The notes beneath the pieces were generated by a model, which worked only from the letters and a program-made list of their open reading frames with translations, searched no databases and was not told the origin of the DNA. Below are positions 35,200 through 45,799 of a stretch of DNA of 64,000 nucleotides, in pieces. The translations under genes were made by a program, and so were the position numbers. The DNA is from Hirsutella rhossiliensis. Its lineage: Eukaryota; Ascomycota; Sordariomycetes; Hypocreales; Ophiocordycipitaceae. The DNA lies in NCBI RefSeq assembly GCF_020360975.1, contig NW_025408682.1:372001-436000 (forward strand), written 5' to 3'. Numbering within the stretch: position 1 is the first letter of the stretch; each line of letters opens with the position of its first letter.

Positions 35200-38100
35200 C
35201 TTAATTACTAGTATTAGTAAAAGAGAAAGAGGAATTATCCGCCTATATAAAAGAAGAGCTTACTTTAATATAGGTTATAATTAATAACTCCTTACTTATC
35301 GCCGCCCTTATAAATAAGGGCTATTAGTACTACGCTATAGTTAACGAGGTACTTATATAAAAGATATAGGTACTAGTAGAGAAGATTGCCCTAAGGCGAG
35401 TAAAGGGCGCCTTAAGCGCGATAAAAGGTATAGTAATTAAGGGTATTATATAGCTAGCTATAGAAGTCGACGGTTACTATAAGCTTATTATAGCCTATAT
35501 AATCCCTTAACTAGAGTTTCCCTTAATCCTTAGGAAACCCTAGTTATTATATATAGAGTTATACTTAGTTCTATACTAAAAGAAGCTATAGTTTAGGCCT
35601 ATATAACGGTAGGTTTACTATAATAATAGTTCTATAAGCGTTAGACTAAGCGTATAAGCTTTATACTTAGCTTAAGAAGTCCTTACCTCTATTTTTATAG
35701 GAATTATACGATAGGTAGAGCGGAAGGAAGGCTAGGTAGCAGCTAATATAGCGGTCTACGTAATTAGCTTAGCGGATATCGATAAGGCCCTTTAGATAAA
35801 GAAGCTAAAGTCGCCCTCTAAGCTATAGTAGTAGATACTAAAGCGCGTTTATAACCTCCTACTACTATTTAAGTCTTAGGAAGTAAATAAGCTTAACTTA
35901 TATAAGCTAGGGGTAGACTATAAGATTATACTTTATATTAATAAGAAAAGGTAGGAACTACCTATACTATTCGGACCGCTATATAGTATATTATACGCGG
36001 AGCTACTAATACTAAAGAAGACGCTAAGGGACCTCTTAAATAAGGGTTTAATTTAAGTAAGTAGCTTTAAAGTAAGAGCGCCGGTCCTATTTATATAAAA
36101 ACTAAAGGGCGGGATATAGTTTTATTATAACTATAAGGCTCTAAATATAATTATAAGGCTAGACCGCTACCCCTTACTTTTAATCTTAGATATACTTTAT
36201 AACCTCTTAAAGGTAAAGTAGTTTATAAAGCTAGATATAAAATAAGCGTTCTATAAGGTATAGATCTTAAAGGGTAATAAGTAAAAGATAGCGTTCTATA
36301 TATACTATAGCTTATTTAGGTAGCTTATAACGCTCTTTAGCCTCTTAAGAGCGCCCGCTACCTTCTAGTATTATATTAATAATATACTTTAGGACTTCCT
36401 TAATAAGTTCGCCTTTATATATATAGATAATATCCTTGTTTATATAAGCGGCTCTTATAAAAACTATATAAGGAAAGTATAGAGGGTTTTAAAGCGCCTT
36501 TAACTTTATAGGCTTTACCTTAACCTAAATAAGTATAAATTTAGGGTTAAGAGGGTTAAGTACCTAAGCTTTATTATCTATATAAGTATAGGTATATAAG
36601 CGGATCTTATAAAGATCTAAGCGATTTAGGGCTAAGCGGCCCTAACTATATAGATAAGCGTATAAAGCTTTCTTAGGTTCGCGAACTATTATAGGATATT
36701 TATTAAGGGCTTCTCTTATATTATAATACCCTTAAACGAGATTACTAAGAAGTAGACTACTTTTTATTAAGGGCCCGTATAGGAAGGAGCGTTTTATATA
36801 CTTAAGGACCTATTCTTATAAGCCTTAGTACTACTTTAGTAGGACTTCGACCGGTCTATATTAGTTAAAGTAAACTATAGCGGCTAGGCACTTAAAGGAA
36901 CGCTCTCTTAGGAGGTAAATAAGCGGAAGTAACTAATAGCGTTTTACTCCTATAAGCTAACCTTAGTAAAGCGGAATTACGCTATTTATAATAAAGAGAT
37001 ACTAGCGATTATTAGCTACCTTAAGTAATAGTAAGTAGAGCTCTAAAGCTATAAGAGCTTTAAGGTTCTTATAGACTATAAGAACCTTAAGTACTTTATA
37101 ACCTACTAGTACCTCTTAGAGCGGTAAGCTTACTAGGCGGAGTATCTCTTATACTTTAACTTCTCGATTAAGTACTAGCTAAGGTAGGACTCTATAATCT
37201 TAAACGCGCTTTCTTAGAAGGATTAAGACTAGCTAATAAGAGTAGATATCGAGGCCTAGGATCTATAGCTTATCTTATAAGAGGCGCTATAGACTTATAT
37301 AAGAGCTTCCTTAGTAAAGGGAGGCGCGGTATTAATAGTTAAGCTTTCCCTTATACTTTTACCTCGGCCTAGTAAGGAGGGATAGACCGGCTTAAGGGTA
37401 TATATAGCGCGGGTATTTTAAGATAAGGTCCTTTAACGCTTATAGGATAGGATATTATCTTTAGACTATACCTATAAGAGTATATACCGCGCTATTAAGT
37501 TTAGTACTCGACGCCTTAATCTAAAGCTAAAGCTAAAAGTATAAGTAGCTAACTATTATATCGACCTATAAGGGTATTTATATTAGTAGGGGAGACTATA
37601 GGTACTAGGCGCGTTATATACTATAGAAGCTAAGGAGAAGGATAGACTACTAAAGCTAGATAAATAAAACGAGCTTTAAAGGAAGCTAGTCTAGCTTATC
37701 TATAACTCTAGTATTATAGGCTACTTAGGCTAGTAAAGTATAGTAGTAAGCCTTATAAGGAATTTTTACTAGCCCCTCCTATAGTACTATATTCGCCGCT
37801 TTTTCTATAACTATAATATCTACGGCCGTACTAAGATTTAAAGGGCGTAGCTTAAGGGGCTACTTAAGTAGCTTCTAGTACCTAACTAGTTCTATATATA
37901 TATATATATAGACTTTATAATAGACCTTCCGCTTATAAAAAGCGGTAACCGCTATATATAAGTAATTAAGGACTAGCTTAGTAAGTTAATAGTACTAGAG
38001 CTAATACTATCTATAGATATAAAAGCTTATATAGAGCGCTTCTTATAGTACTAGGCCTACTTATATAGCTAGCTAACCTTTATTATAAGTAATAAAGGAT

Positions 38101-38965
38101 CGAACTAAACTAGCCGCTTTTAGTAGTACTTATACCGGCTACTTTAAATTATATAGCTACTTAGTATAGCTTATTACTTATAGACTAATAAGGGACCTAA
38201 GAGGGTTAACTAGGAAGCGTAAGCGTATTTATAGGTAGTAGTAGCCTATAACTAAGTAGACTAAGACCGCTAGCTCCCTATAGCCTAGCTCGCGTTAAAT
38301 AATAAACTATAAGCCTCTATTAAGATAGCCCCCTTCTTTACTATATATAGCTTTAAGCTGCCCTCTTTAATCCTATTTACTATAAACGTAGTAGCGGAGT
38401 AATATAGTACTTCGTTCTTAGAGAGCCGCGCCTCCGCGTTTATATAGAAGCTATAGGAAACTATAGAATACTACTAATCTACGATAGCCGCCTTAGTATA
38501 AGATTAAGAGTAGTACGCTAATAAGACTAGGGCCTTAGCGGATAGGTTTATAGTAGGAGATAAGGTATAGCTTAACCTCCGTAACTATAGGTTAGCGTAG
38601 CTAAAAAAGAAGCTAGATTAGCTATATATAAAGTTTATAGTATAGAGGGTTATTAGCCTATAAGTAGTAGAGCTCGATAATCTTTTAATAAGGGTCTATA
38701 ATAAGATTAACGTTAACCTCTTTTACTAAGCCTCTTTTAACCCGCTACTTAGATAGGAAGTAGTAGATACTTAACCGCCCGCTATTAAAGTAGAGGGGGA
38801 TAATAAATTCGAGGTTAAGGAGATATAGGCTATACGCTAAAAGAAGGTCGTTTAAGGAAAACGCTAAGAGGTTCTTATAAAGTAGCGCGGGTACCTCGAC
38901 TTAATATAAGAACTTATATATAAGTTTATAGGAGCTATAGCCCTTAATAAGTTTAAGGCCTTATA
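35200..38965 (+). pseudogene. pol: Pol of element A (protease, RT, RNase H, integrase, chromodomain)
   Basis: Chromovirus polyprotein. A protease-like segment lies about 35,400-35,650. RT spans about 35,940-36,560, with FIYIDNILVYIS at about 36,409-36,444 (family YIDDILVY, one Asp codon now Asn). RNase H lies about 36,830-37,130 and contains the YKNLKYF block. Integrase spans about 37,700-38,750. The chromodomain (about 38,813-38,960) starts FEVKEI and ends IALNKFKAL. Stops are overwhelmingly TAA/TAG. It serves here as the uninterrupted reference to align the pieces of I. Confidence 0.8.
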
Positions 38966-39089
38966 TAAACTAGTAGATAAGAATAATAAACTAATAAACT
39001 ACTAGTAATAGCTTAAGCTAAGACTATAAAGTAAGTAAAGTAAAAGGGGTAGTTATAGTAAAATAAGTATAATAGTATAAGTAGAAATA

Positions 39090-40760
39090 AAAATAGCGTT
39101 TATTATAAAGTAGAGCCCTTAAACTACCTAGGCCTATTTCTTATTATTATTATCCTTATCCTTATTAGCCTCCTCTTTCTTATTAGCAGCGGCGGCGCTT
39201 TTTAAGGCGCTAAAGCGGCCCTCTAAGCCTATAAGCTAGTTAGCGGCGGCGGCGGCTCTAAGGGTAAAGGGGCGGCGGCTAGCGTTAGTAGCGGTAGTAG
39301 GGGCGGTAGCGGTAGTAGAGGCGGGCACGGCTAAGGGGACCGCCGATAGGGCGATAGAAGCGGTATCCCTAGCACTAGGTATATTAAAGGTAGAAGCGGG
39401 GGAGCGGAGGAGTAAGGACTTACTTAGGTATAAGGCCCTATCGCTTAAGGGCGCGGAGGTTATAGTATATAGTAGCGGCGGCGGTAAGGCGCTTCTTAAT
39501 AGCCCCCCGCGCTTACCTATATAAGCTAGCCTTCTAAGCCGACGCTATAGCGAGTAGGATAGGAGGCGCCGCCTTATAAGCGCGGCTAGCGCGCGCGTAC
39601 TAATAGTAGCTGCCGCCGCGGCGGCGCCTAACCTAGTCGGAGTAGTTAAGCTCCTATAACGTATAACGTATATAAGGGGCCGAGCGGGCGGCGCTAGCCT
39701 ATACTTAGCGCTTATACTATAGGAGGTTAGCGGAAAACGCCTATTATACGTGCTCGACTATAGACTTATAAGGGTAGTAGAGATAGAGGCGGGGGCTAAA
39801 GGGCCGGGCGTTATAGGTAGCGGCGGGGATAGCGTCGCTACCCTAAAGGGCGATATAAGGGTAGTTAGCGTAGCGGCGGTAGTAGTAGCGGCGGTAGGCG
39901 CGGTAGTAAGGGCGCGGGCGGGAGTAGTAGTAGCGGCGGAGCTATCGTCGGCCGTGCTTAGTATATATTAAGGTATATAAGCAAAAGCGGAATTTTAGGA
40001 AATCAAGGAATCACGTAAGACTACGTAATAGAGGGGAAGAAGGAGTATAAGGTAGGATTTTCAACGGAATTTATTAGTAGTATATTAGTATATAGAAGAG
40101 GTGTTATAGTTAATAATTCTCTATCTATCTACTAGCGGACATACTGTCTTATATAGACAATTATAGCTAAACGGAAGAACCTTTCGGGACTAGATTTAGG
40201 CTGCCGTATAGCCCTAAGACTAGGGAATTCCGTGATACCTCGAGTAAGTCTAGAAGTGTCTTGGTTCCACTAATATTCGTGTTTAAAGGAGGTTGGTCGT
40301 GCCGGTGTTCTTAAGAGGTCTTAGCTAGCATTCTAAGCTAGCTCTGTTCCTTCGAATCCCGATTATATAATAACCGGCAACCCGTTTAATATATAATAAT
40401 ATATAAAATAACGAGCGATTCTTACTCTATAGGATAAGATTTTATTTATAATTAATATACTACTTATTAGCTTATATAATCGGGAGAGTATATTGTAGCT
40501 GCTTTATTTATAGTAGGAACACCGTTCCTTATAGTATAGCGCCGATAAACGATTCTATATACTCTAAGAAAGAGGAGGTAGAGGAAGAGGAGGTAGATAT
40601 ATTTAGCGCGGAAGTTAGTATTATAGATTATAGCCTCCCGCTTTATAAAGTAAGGAACTTACTAGTTAAAGTTATTATTATTATTAGGGCTATTATTACT
40701 ACTATAGCTATTACTATAAGTATATATTAATAGAGCGGCCTATATAGCTAGGAACGAACT
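39090..40760 (-). pseudogene. Antisense reading frame of element A, interrupted by a solo LTR
   Basis: Minus-strand frame homologous to those of H and I. The Ser/Thr/Ala/Pro-rich part (about 39,960-39,740) keeps the residues SSAATTTPA and PASIS seen in I. The C-terminal section (about 39,260-39,120) has LIGLEGRFSALKSAA, then NKKEEANKDKDNNNKK, and the short VV-stop-GL end. The solo LTR at 39,966-40,533 splits the N-terminal part. Function unknown. Confidence 0.52.
39966..40533 (-). repeat. Solo LTR of copia C family (568 bp) inside A
   Basis: Full-length match to the LTRs of C, in the same orientation, with a perfect GTATA duplication (39961-39965 and 40534-40538). It keeps more CA/TG than the LTRs of C (for example TTGGTTCCAC and GGTCGTGCCGGTG), so it is a younger or less-mutated copy. 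It arose by LTR-LTR recombination or arrived as a lone LTR. Confidence 0.92.
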
Positions 40761-41165
40761 AATACCTTAAGTAGAGCGGAACTTACTTATTATTACTACT
40801 ACTATAGTTAAAGAAAGAAGAATAAAAAGGGAAGGAGGAAGGGAGAATATAGCCTTATATACCCTTTATTAAAAGAAGCTGCCTAAGGCTAAGGGGTTAG
40901 GCAACCTAGGGCTTACGTAGGTCTAGGCCGGCCGCCGGCTACCTAAGGGTATATATAATAGGTTACACCCTTATTTAAATAGCTAGCCGGCTAATAAGTA
41001 TAGAGCTAGGTTATAGCTACTTAAGCTAATAAGCGCGGGGATAATAAGGCTAGTAGGGCTAGTATAATTAATAGGAAAAGGGTAGGGTAGAGCTAGCGGT
41101 ATAGGCTTAATAGTATAGAAGCTATTAATAGGGTAGCGCCGCGCCGCGCTTAAAGGGGGGCCTTA

Positions 41166-41352
41166 TATAAAAGTCTTTAATTATTATAGGTTATAAGCTT
41201 AGGCTATAGCCTAAGCTATATAAGTTATATATAGAGGGCCGGATCCTATACTTATATATATAGGCTAGCTATATATAAAAGAGCTTTATATAGCTTATTA
41301 ATATTATCCTATAAACGGTACCTATATATACGCCTCTACTTACTTTATAATA
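41166..41352 (+). repeat. 3' LTR of element A (187 bp)
   Basis: Starts TATAAAAGTC and ends TTTATAATA; preceded by the polypurine tract TAAAGGGGGG (41,151-41,160) and followed by TCTAG. Confidence 0.92.
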
Positions 41353-41405
41353 TCTAGCTATCTTTACTACCTAACTAATTATACTATAATATATATTCCC
41401 TTATA
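41353..41405. repeat. Solo LTR O, right part
   Basis: The remaining 53 bp of O after insertion of A, ending TTCCCTTATA before the CCCTT duplicate at 41406-41410. Confidence 0.68.
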
Positions 41406-43340
41406 CCCTTCTTATTAATATAGAGTACGATCTTATAGTTTACCCTTAGCTTATATAGGTTAAGCTTATTTACTTCCTAGGACTTAAATAGTAGTAAGAG
41501 GTTATAAAAGCGCTTTAGTATCTACTATTATAGCTTAGAGGGCGACTTTAGCTTCTTTATTTAAAGGGCCTTATTAATATCTACTAAGCTAACTATATAG
41601 ACTACTATATAAGCGGCTACCTAGCTTTCCCCTTACTTTACCTATTATATAGTTCCTATAAAGATAAAGGTAAGGACTTCTTATACTAAGTATAAAGCTT
41701 ATATACTTAGTCCTATACTTATAAAACTATTATTATAGCGGACCTACTATTATATAGGCCTAAACTATAGCTTCTTTTAATATAAAACTAAGTATAACTC
41801 TATATATAATAACTAAGGTTTCCTAAGGATTAAGGGAAACTTTAGTTAAGGGATTATATAGGCTATAATAAGCTTATAGTAACTATTAACCTTTATAGCT
41901 AGCTATATAATACCCTTAATTACTATACCTTTTATTATACTTAAGGCGCCCTTTACTCGCCTTAAAGCGATCTTTTCTACTTATACTTATATCTCTTATA
42001 TAAGTGCTTTATTAACTATAGCGTAGTACTAGTAGCCCTTATTTATAAAGGCGGTAATAAGTAAGGAGTTATTAATTATAACCTATATTAAAGTAAGCTC
42101 CTTTTTTATATAAGTAGATAATTCCTCTTTCTCTTTTACTAGTATTAGTAATTAAGGCTCTAGAGCCTATCTTTACTTTAGAGCTACTCTTTTTCCTCTA
42201 AGCTTAGGGGGCTAGAGTCCTCTTTATCGTCTAAAGTAAGGAGCGGTTTTATCTTTACTACTTAAACCGCTATAGGCCGCTTAGCTAAAAGGAAAGGGCA
42301 TTTTAATATAAAGTATATAAACGCAATATAATATAAGTAGCGGCTGTTAGCTTTCCTCTTTTTAATTTCCTTACTCGTTACTTACTTCGCCCGCTACTTA
42401 AAGTATAGGGCGGTATAAGGGGTAGTCGACGGCGTCTTCTTACTACGTTTAGCTTAGTCTATATAAGTAGCCGATATTAAGGTATCCCTATTTATATCGA
42501 TAGCTAGTTATTTATCTTATAAACGGGCGGTAATCCTATTACCGCTATATAGCGTATACTTATAAAGCTTTTAGAAATATAGCGTCTACTTATAGCCCTA
42601 TACTACCTTTATTAACTAGCTTATATACTCGCTATAGTTAGTAAGTATAATTATAGGAATAAGTAGCTTTTATAGGGCCGGCGTAATTAAATTTTATAGC
42701 TATATAAGCTTTACGCTATCTTCCTATACTATAGTCCCTACTACTTATAAGAGCGTCTCTTTAAAATTAAGAAGGAATTCGCTAAAGGTTTATCTATCTT
42801 TTTACTTAAGGGTCTATAGCTTATCTTACGCTTTCTCTTACTCTTATACGTTGCCGAATATATATATAAGGTATTAAAAGAAGTCTTATAGGTTACGTCT
42901 ACCCTTAGGGCCTCCCTTATCCTAGAATCTAGAGATCCGCTATATCTAGGGCTCTAGTAGTATATAAAAGAGTAAATACTACGCTATATTAGATAGCTAT
43001 TTAGGCCCGATTTCTTATTAGTTATAAACTTCGTTTATAGCTAGCTAAGAAAGAAGTAAAAGGACTTTAGCTTACCGTCTTAAGTCGGCTAAGAGAGTAG
43101 CTTCTACGTTAGTAGTATCGCTACTATAACTAGCGTTATAGAGGTTATAGGGGTTAAAGCTAGTCTTATAGATAGCTCCCTTAGTATAGCGAGAACCTTA
43201 TCTTTCTCGCTAGCTATCGCGCTTTTAATCGCTTCTAAGATAGCTATAATACTTCCTATCTATCTAAGGAGGGGTAGAGTACTTCTATAAGGAAGAGGCA
43301 CTCTTTCTAGAAAAATATCTATTAAATCTATTAGTTAATA
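41406..43340 (-). pseudogene. Gag and protease part of element I
   Basis: Reverse match to 33,305-35,945 of A minus J: protease and linker nearest 41,410, nucleocapsid near 42,300-42,350, capsid about 42,640-43,050, then the N-terminal part near the LTR. The absence of J here defines J's borders in A. Decayed with RIP stops. Confidence 0.78.
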
Positions 43341-43348
43341 GCTTATAC

Positions 43349-43534
43349 TATTATAAAGTAGGTAGAGGTATACGTATAGGTACCGTCTATAAGATAATAT
43401 TAATAAGCTATATAAAGCTCTTTTAAATATAGCTAGCTTATATATATATATATAGGATCTAGCCCTCTATATATAACTATATAGCTTAGGCTATAGCCTA
43501 AGCCTATAGCTTATAATAGTTAAAGACTCTTATA
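43349..43534 (-). repeat. 5' LTR of element I (186 bp)
   Basis: Plus-strand sequence starts TATTATAAAGTAGG and ends ACTCTTATA. Reverse complement of the A/H LTR. It marks the right border of the nested block; the flank begins GCTAG. Confidence 0.9.
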
Positions 43535-44600
43535 GCTAGTAATCTAACTTTACTATCTTTATATCTATTACTATATACCTAGCTTTATTTACTAGCTTTA
43601 GCCCTTAATATATATTTTAGTTTATAACGACTAGTATACTAAGTATAAAGATAAGAATAGCTAGTATTAAGGTCGCGCTATCGTTATCGTAGCCTAGTAC
43701 TTATACTACCTCCTCCCTTATTAGCGCGCCCTCTTTCTACTTATACTTAGATAGGAAGTCGCGCGCCGCCTCTAAGTAAAGTTTCTAGCGGTTCCTATTA
43801 GTAGCGTTACTACTATTAGGCCTATCTCTTACGAAATCCGCCTGCCCTCCTTATAGCACCTTAAGTTTAGTAGGTCTAGGTCTAATAGGTCCCCCCCCCC
43901 CCCCCCTCCCCTACTAGATCCGCCGAGCAGCCGCCGTAGCTCTAGGTCGCTAGCGGCTTATATCTACTTATCTAGTATAATAACCGTCGTAAACCTCCTC
44001 TATAGCGTGTGCGCCTTATTATGCTACTACCGCTACTCGGCCGCGAACGCTTTATCTTCGCCTTATAGTATAGCTATACTTAGTAGTATAATCGACCGTA
44101 CTTATACCGGCCGGAACTAGTAGAAGTCGCTATAGAGGATCGCTGCCGGGATCCTACTAAAGTCTTAAAGCGACCCCTATAGCCGGCAGAGCCGCTTATT
44201 AGCCGCGTATAGCGTTCGCGCCTTATATATACTAACCTCGCTAATTACTAATACCTCCTTCTCCTATTAGTATATCTATCTATCTATAACCGGCCGTTAA
44301 CGAAGCGCTCGCCTTAGCTAGGTAGCTATATCCTATCTACCTCCCTTCTCGCTCCTCTTACTTAGCCGCCTAGGCCGACCGCGAGGCTATAGGCCGAGTA
44401 CCTAGATCGGTAACTAAGGTAAAGAGCGGCTGCTTTTCTATAGAAATCTTACTTATATACCTTCCTTATATTCCCTTCCTCTTTTATTACCTATAGCTTA
44501 ATACTACTTTAGCTACGTTCTTACTTTTTTAATAGCTATTAAAGGAGACTAGCTTTAGAGGAGACTAGCTATCTCTTTTAATAATAGTTACTTTCTTTAC
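43535..44600. other. GC-richer degenerate flank without recognisable gene
   Basis: Sequence right of element I that matches none of the families in this window. It is richer in CG than the retroelement interiors, poor in CA/TG, and has no long frame free of TAA/TAG. It contains a 16-base C tract (43,891-43,906) and a doubled GGAGACTAGCT near 44,545-44,570. It resumes after the solo LTR at 45,174. Possibly the original unique locus or an older unrecognised transposon. Confidence 0.4.
43891..43906. repeat. Homopolymer of 16 C
   Basis: Uninterrupted run of 16 C followed by T and four more C, in otherwise mixed sequence. It has no CpA except potentially at its end, so RIP would not affect it. 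Confidence 0.95.
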
Positions 44601-45168
44601 TATAAGGAACGGTGTTCCTACTATAAATAAAGCAGCTATAATATACTCTCCCGATTATATAAGCTAATAAGTAGTATATTAATTATAGACAAAATCTCAT
44701 CCTATAGAGCAAGAACCGCTCGTTATTTTGCATGTTATTATGTATTAAACGGGTTGCCGGTTATCGTATAATCGGGAATCGAAGGAACAGAGCTAGCTTA
44801 GAATGCTAGCTAAGACCTCTTAAGAACACCGGCACGACCAACCTCCTTTAAACACGAATATTAGTGGAACCAAGACACTTCTAGACTTACTCGAGGTATT
44901 ACGGAATTCCCTAGTCTTAGGGCTATACGGCAGCCTAAATCTAGTCCTAAAAGGTTCTTCTGTTTAGCTATAATTGTCTATATAAGACAGTATATCCGCT
45001 AGTAGATAGATAGAGAATTATTAACTATAACACCTCTTCTATATACTAATATACTACTAATAAATTCCGTTGAAAATCCTACCTTATACTCCTTCTTCCC
45101 CTCTATCACGTAGTCTTACGTGATTCCTTGATTTCCTAAAATTCCGCTTTTGCTTATATACCTTTAGA
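44601..45168 (+). repeat. Solo LTR of copia C family (568 bp)
   Basis: Opposite orientation to C: starts TATAAGGAACGGTGTTCC and ends ATATACCTTTAGA. Perfect TTTAC duplication (44596-44600 and 45169-45173). Relatively rich in surviving CA/TG (for example AACACCGGCACGACCAACC), so little RIPed. Confidence 0.92.
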
Positions 45169-45173
45169 TTTAC

Positions 45174-45790
45174 TTTTATTCTTATATACTTTAGTTTCTA
45201 ACGCTACTACCTACCTTCCGGTTTTTTATTCTAACTATCGCGAAGTAAGTCTAAGATCTTAAGCTCGGGGTAACTATAAGGGGTATATAGCTAAGGGCCC
45301 CGACGGGCTAGATAGAAAGGCAGCCTATAGAGAGTTCTAGGCTATAGAAAGCTATTAGGAGACCGTATTAGGCAGCTATATAGGCTATAGAGAGACTATA
45401 TATACGGGGGTAGCTAAAAGAGCCCTCGGCGACTAAGGAAAGTTAGTATATAAAGGGGGGGCTAGGGAAAGGAGCCTAGCCCCCTAGATATTATACCTAT
45501 ATAACTAAAAAGGGGATATTAATAGGGAACCAAGGGATATAAATAGGGAGCCTAGAGGAGGGCTTTATAAGCGGGATAGATATAATATAGAGATAAGATA
45601 AAAACATATAATTAATGCCTACTTATATACTTTCTTCGTAAGACTAACCTCTATCTTAGTTCCTTAGGGCTCTTTACGTAACCTATAAGGGGTTAACTTA
45701 CTTATAAGCCTCCTACTATAATATAAGTTTAAGAAGATAACCCTTAGTCCGAACCCTATACCCTTAACCTAACGGTAAGGAGGGCTAGCT
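45174..45790. other. Degenerate region with a strong hairpin, no gene seen
   Basis: Continuation of the flank interrupted by the solo LTR. It contains TATATAAAGGGGGGG followed by a perfect 10-bp stem (GGGGGCTAGG / CCTAGCCCCC) at about 45,464-45,492. Upstream, two related segments GGCAGCCTATAGAGAG (about 45,319) and GGCAGCTATATAGGC (about 45,372) occur. It may be the 5' region of copia L, but no LTR pair was found. Confidence 0.35.
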
Positions 45791-45799
45791 TAAGGATAT

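Larger units (their letters stand above)
33320..35200 (+). pseudogene. gag: Gag of element A, split by J
   Basis: Plus-strand decayed Gag. The capsid region (about 33,640-33,960) is interrupted by J and resumes at 34,671, as alignment with the uninterrupted copy in I (42,640-42,760) shows. The nucleocapsid knuckle lies at 35,017-35,058: Cys-x2-Tyr-x4-Tyr-x4-Cys, matching C-x2-C-x4-H-x4-C with the middle Cys and the His converted to Tyr codons by RIP. Stops are TAA/TAG. Confidence 0.7.
33115..41352 (+). mobile_element. Element A: Ty3/gypsy chromovirus, same family as H and I
   Basis: Two 187-bp LTRs, with gag-pol on the plus strand and an antisense frame before the 3' LTR. Flanks TTTAG (33110-33114) and TCTAG (41353-41357) are a duplication with one C/T difference. 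It contains two later insertions, J (33,969-34,665) and a solo LTR of the C family (39,966-40,533). Without them it is about 6.96 kb. A landed inside solo LTR O, itself in element I. Confidence 0.9.
1917..43534 (-). mobile_element. Element I: Ty3/gypsy chromovirus acting as host for nested insertions
   Basis: Minus-strand retrotransposon found in five pieces: 1917-4613, 14949-15130, 23003-24711, 32643-32905 and 41406-43534. Read right to left these give the 5' LTR, gag, protease, reverse transcriptase (RT), RNase H, integrase, chromodomain, antisense frame and a truncated 3' LTR. Each break coincides with another element flanked by a short duplication: GGCCT (G), GGTAC (F), AAAAG/AACAG (C), CCCTT (O). 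The pieces are collinear with element A without gaps, so this is a single element. The joined length is about 6.96 kb, plus about 60 bp of LTR lying beyond H outside the window. It is the oldest insertion of this block. Confidence 0.9.

Noticed and set aside
39750..39971. Open frame of 73 codons on the plus strand, Val/Ala-rich
   Set aside because: It lies on the strand opposite to the conserved antisense frame of element A and is its shadow; the homologous positions of H and I do not keep it open.
43535..44600. GC-rich flank as an intact host gene
   Set aside because: No frame is free of stops for a useful length on either strand, and CA/TG are depleted here too.
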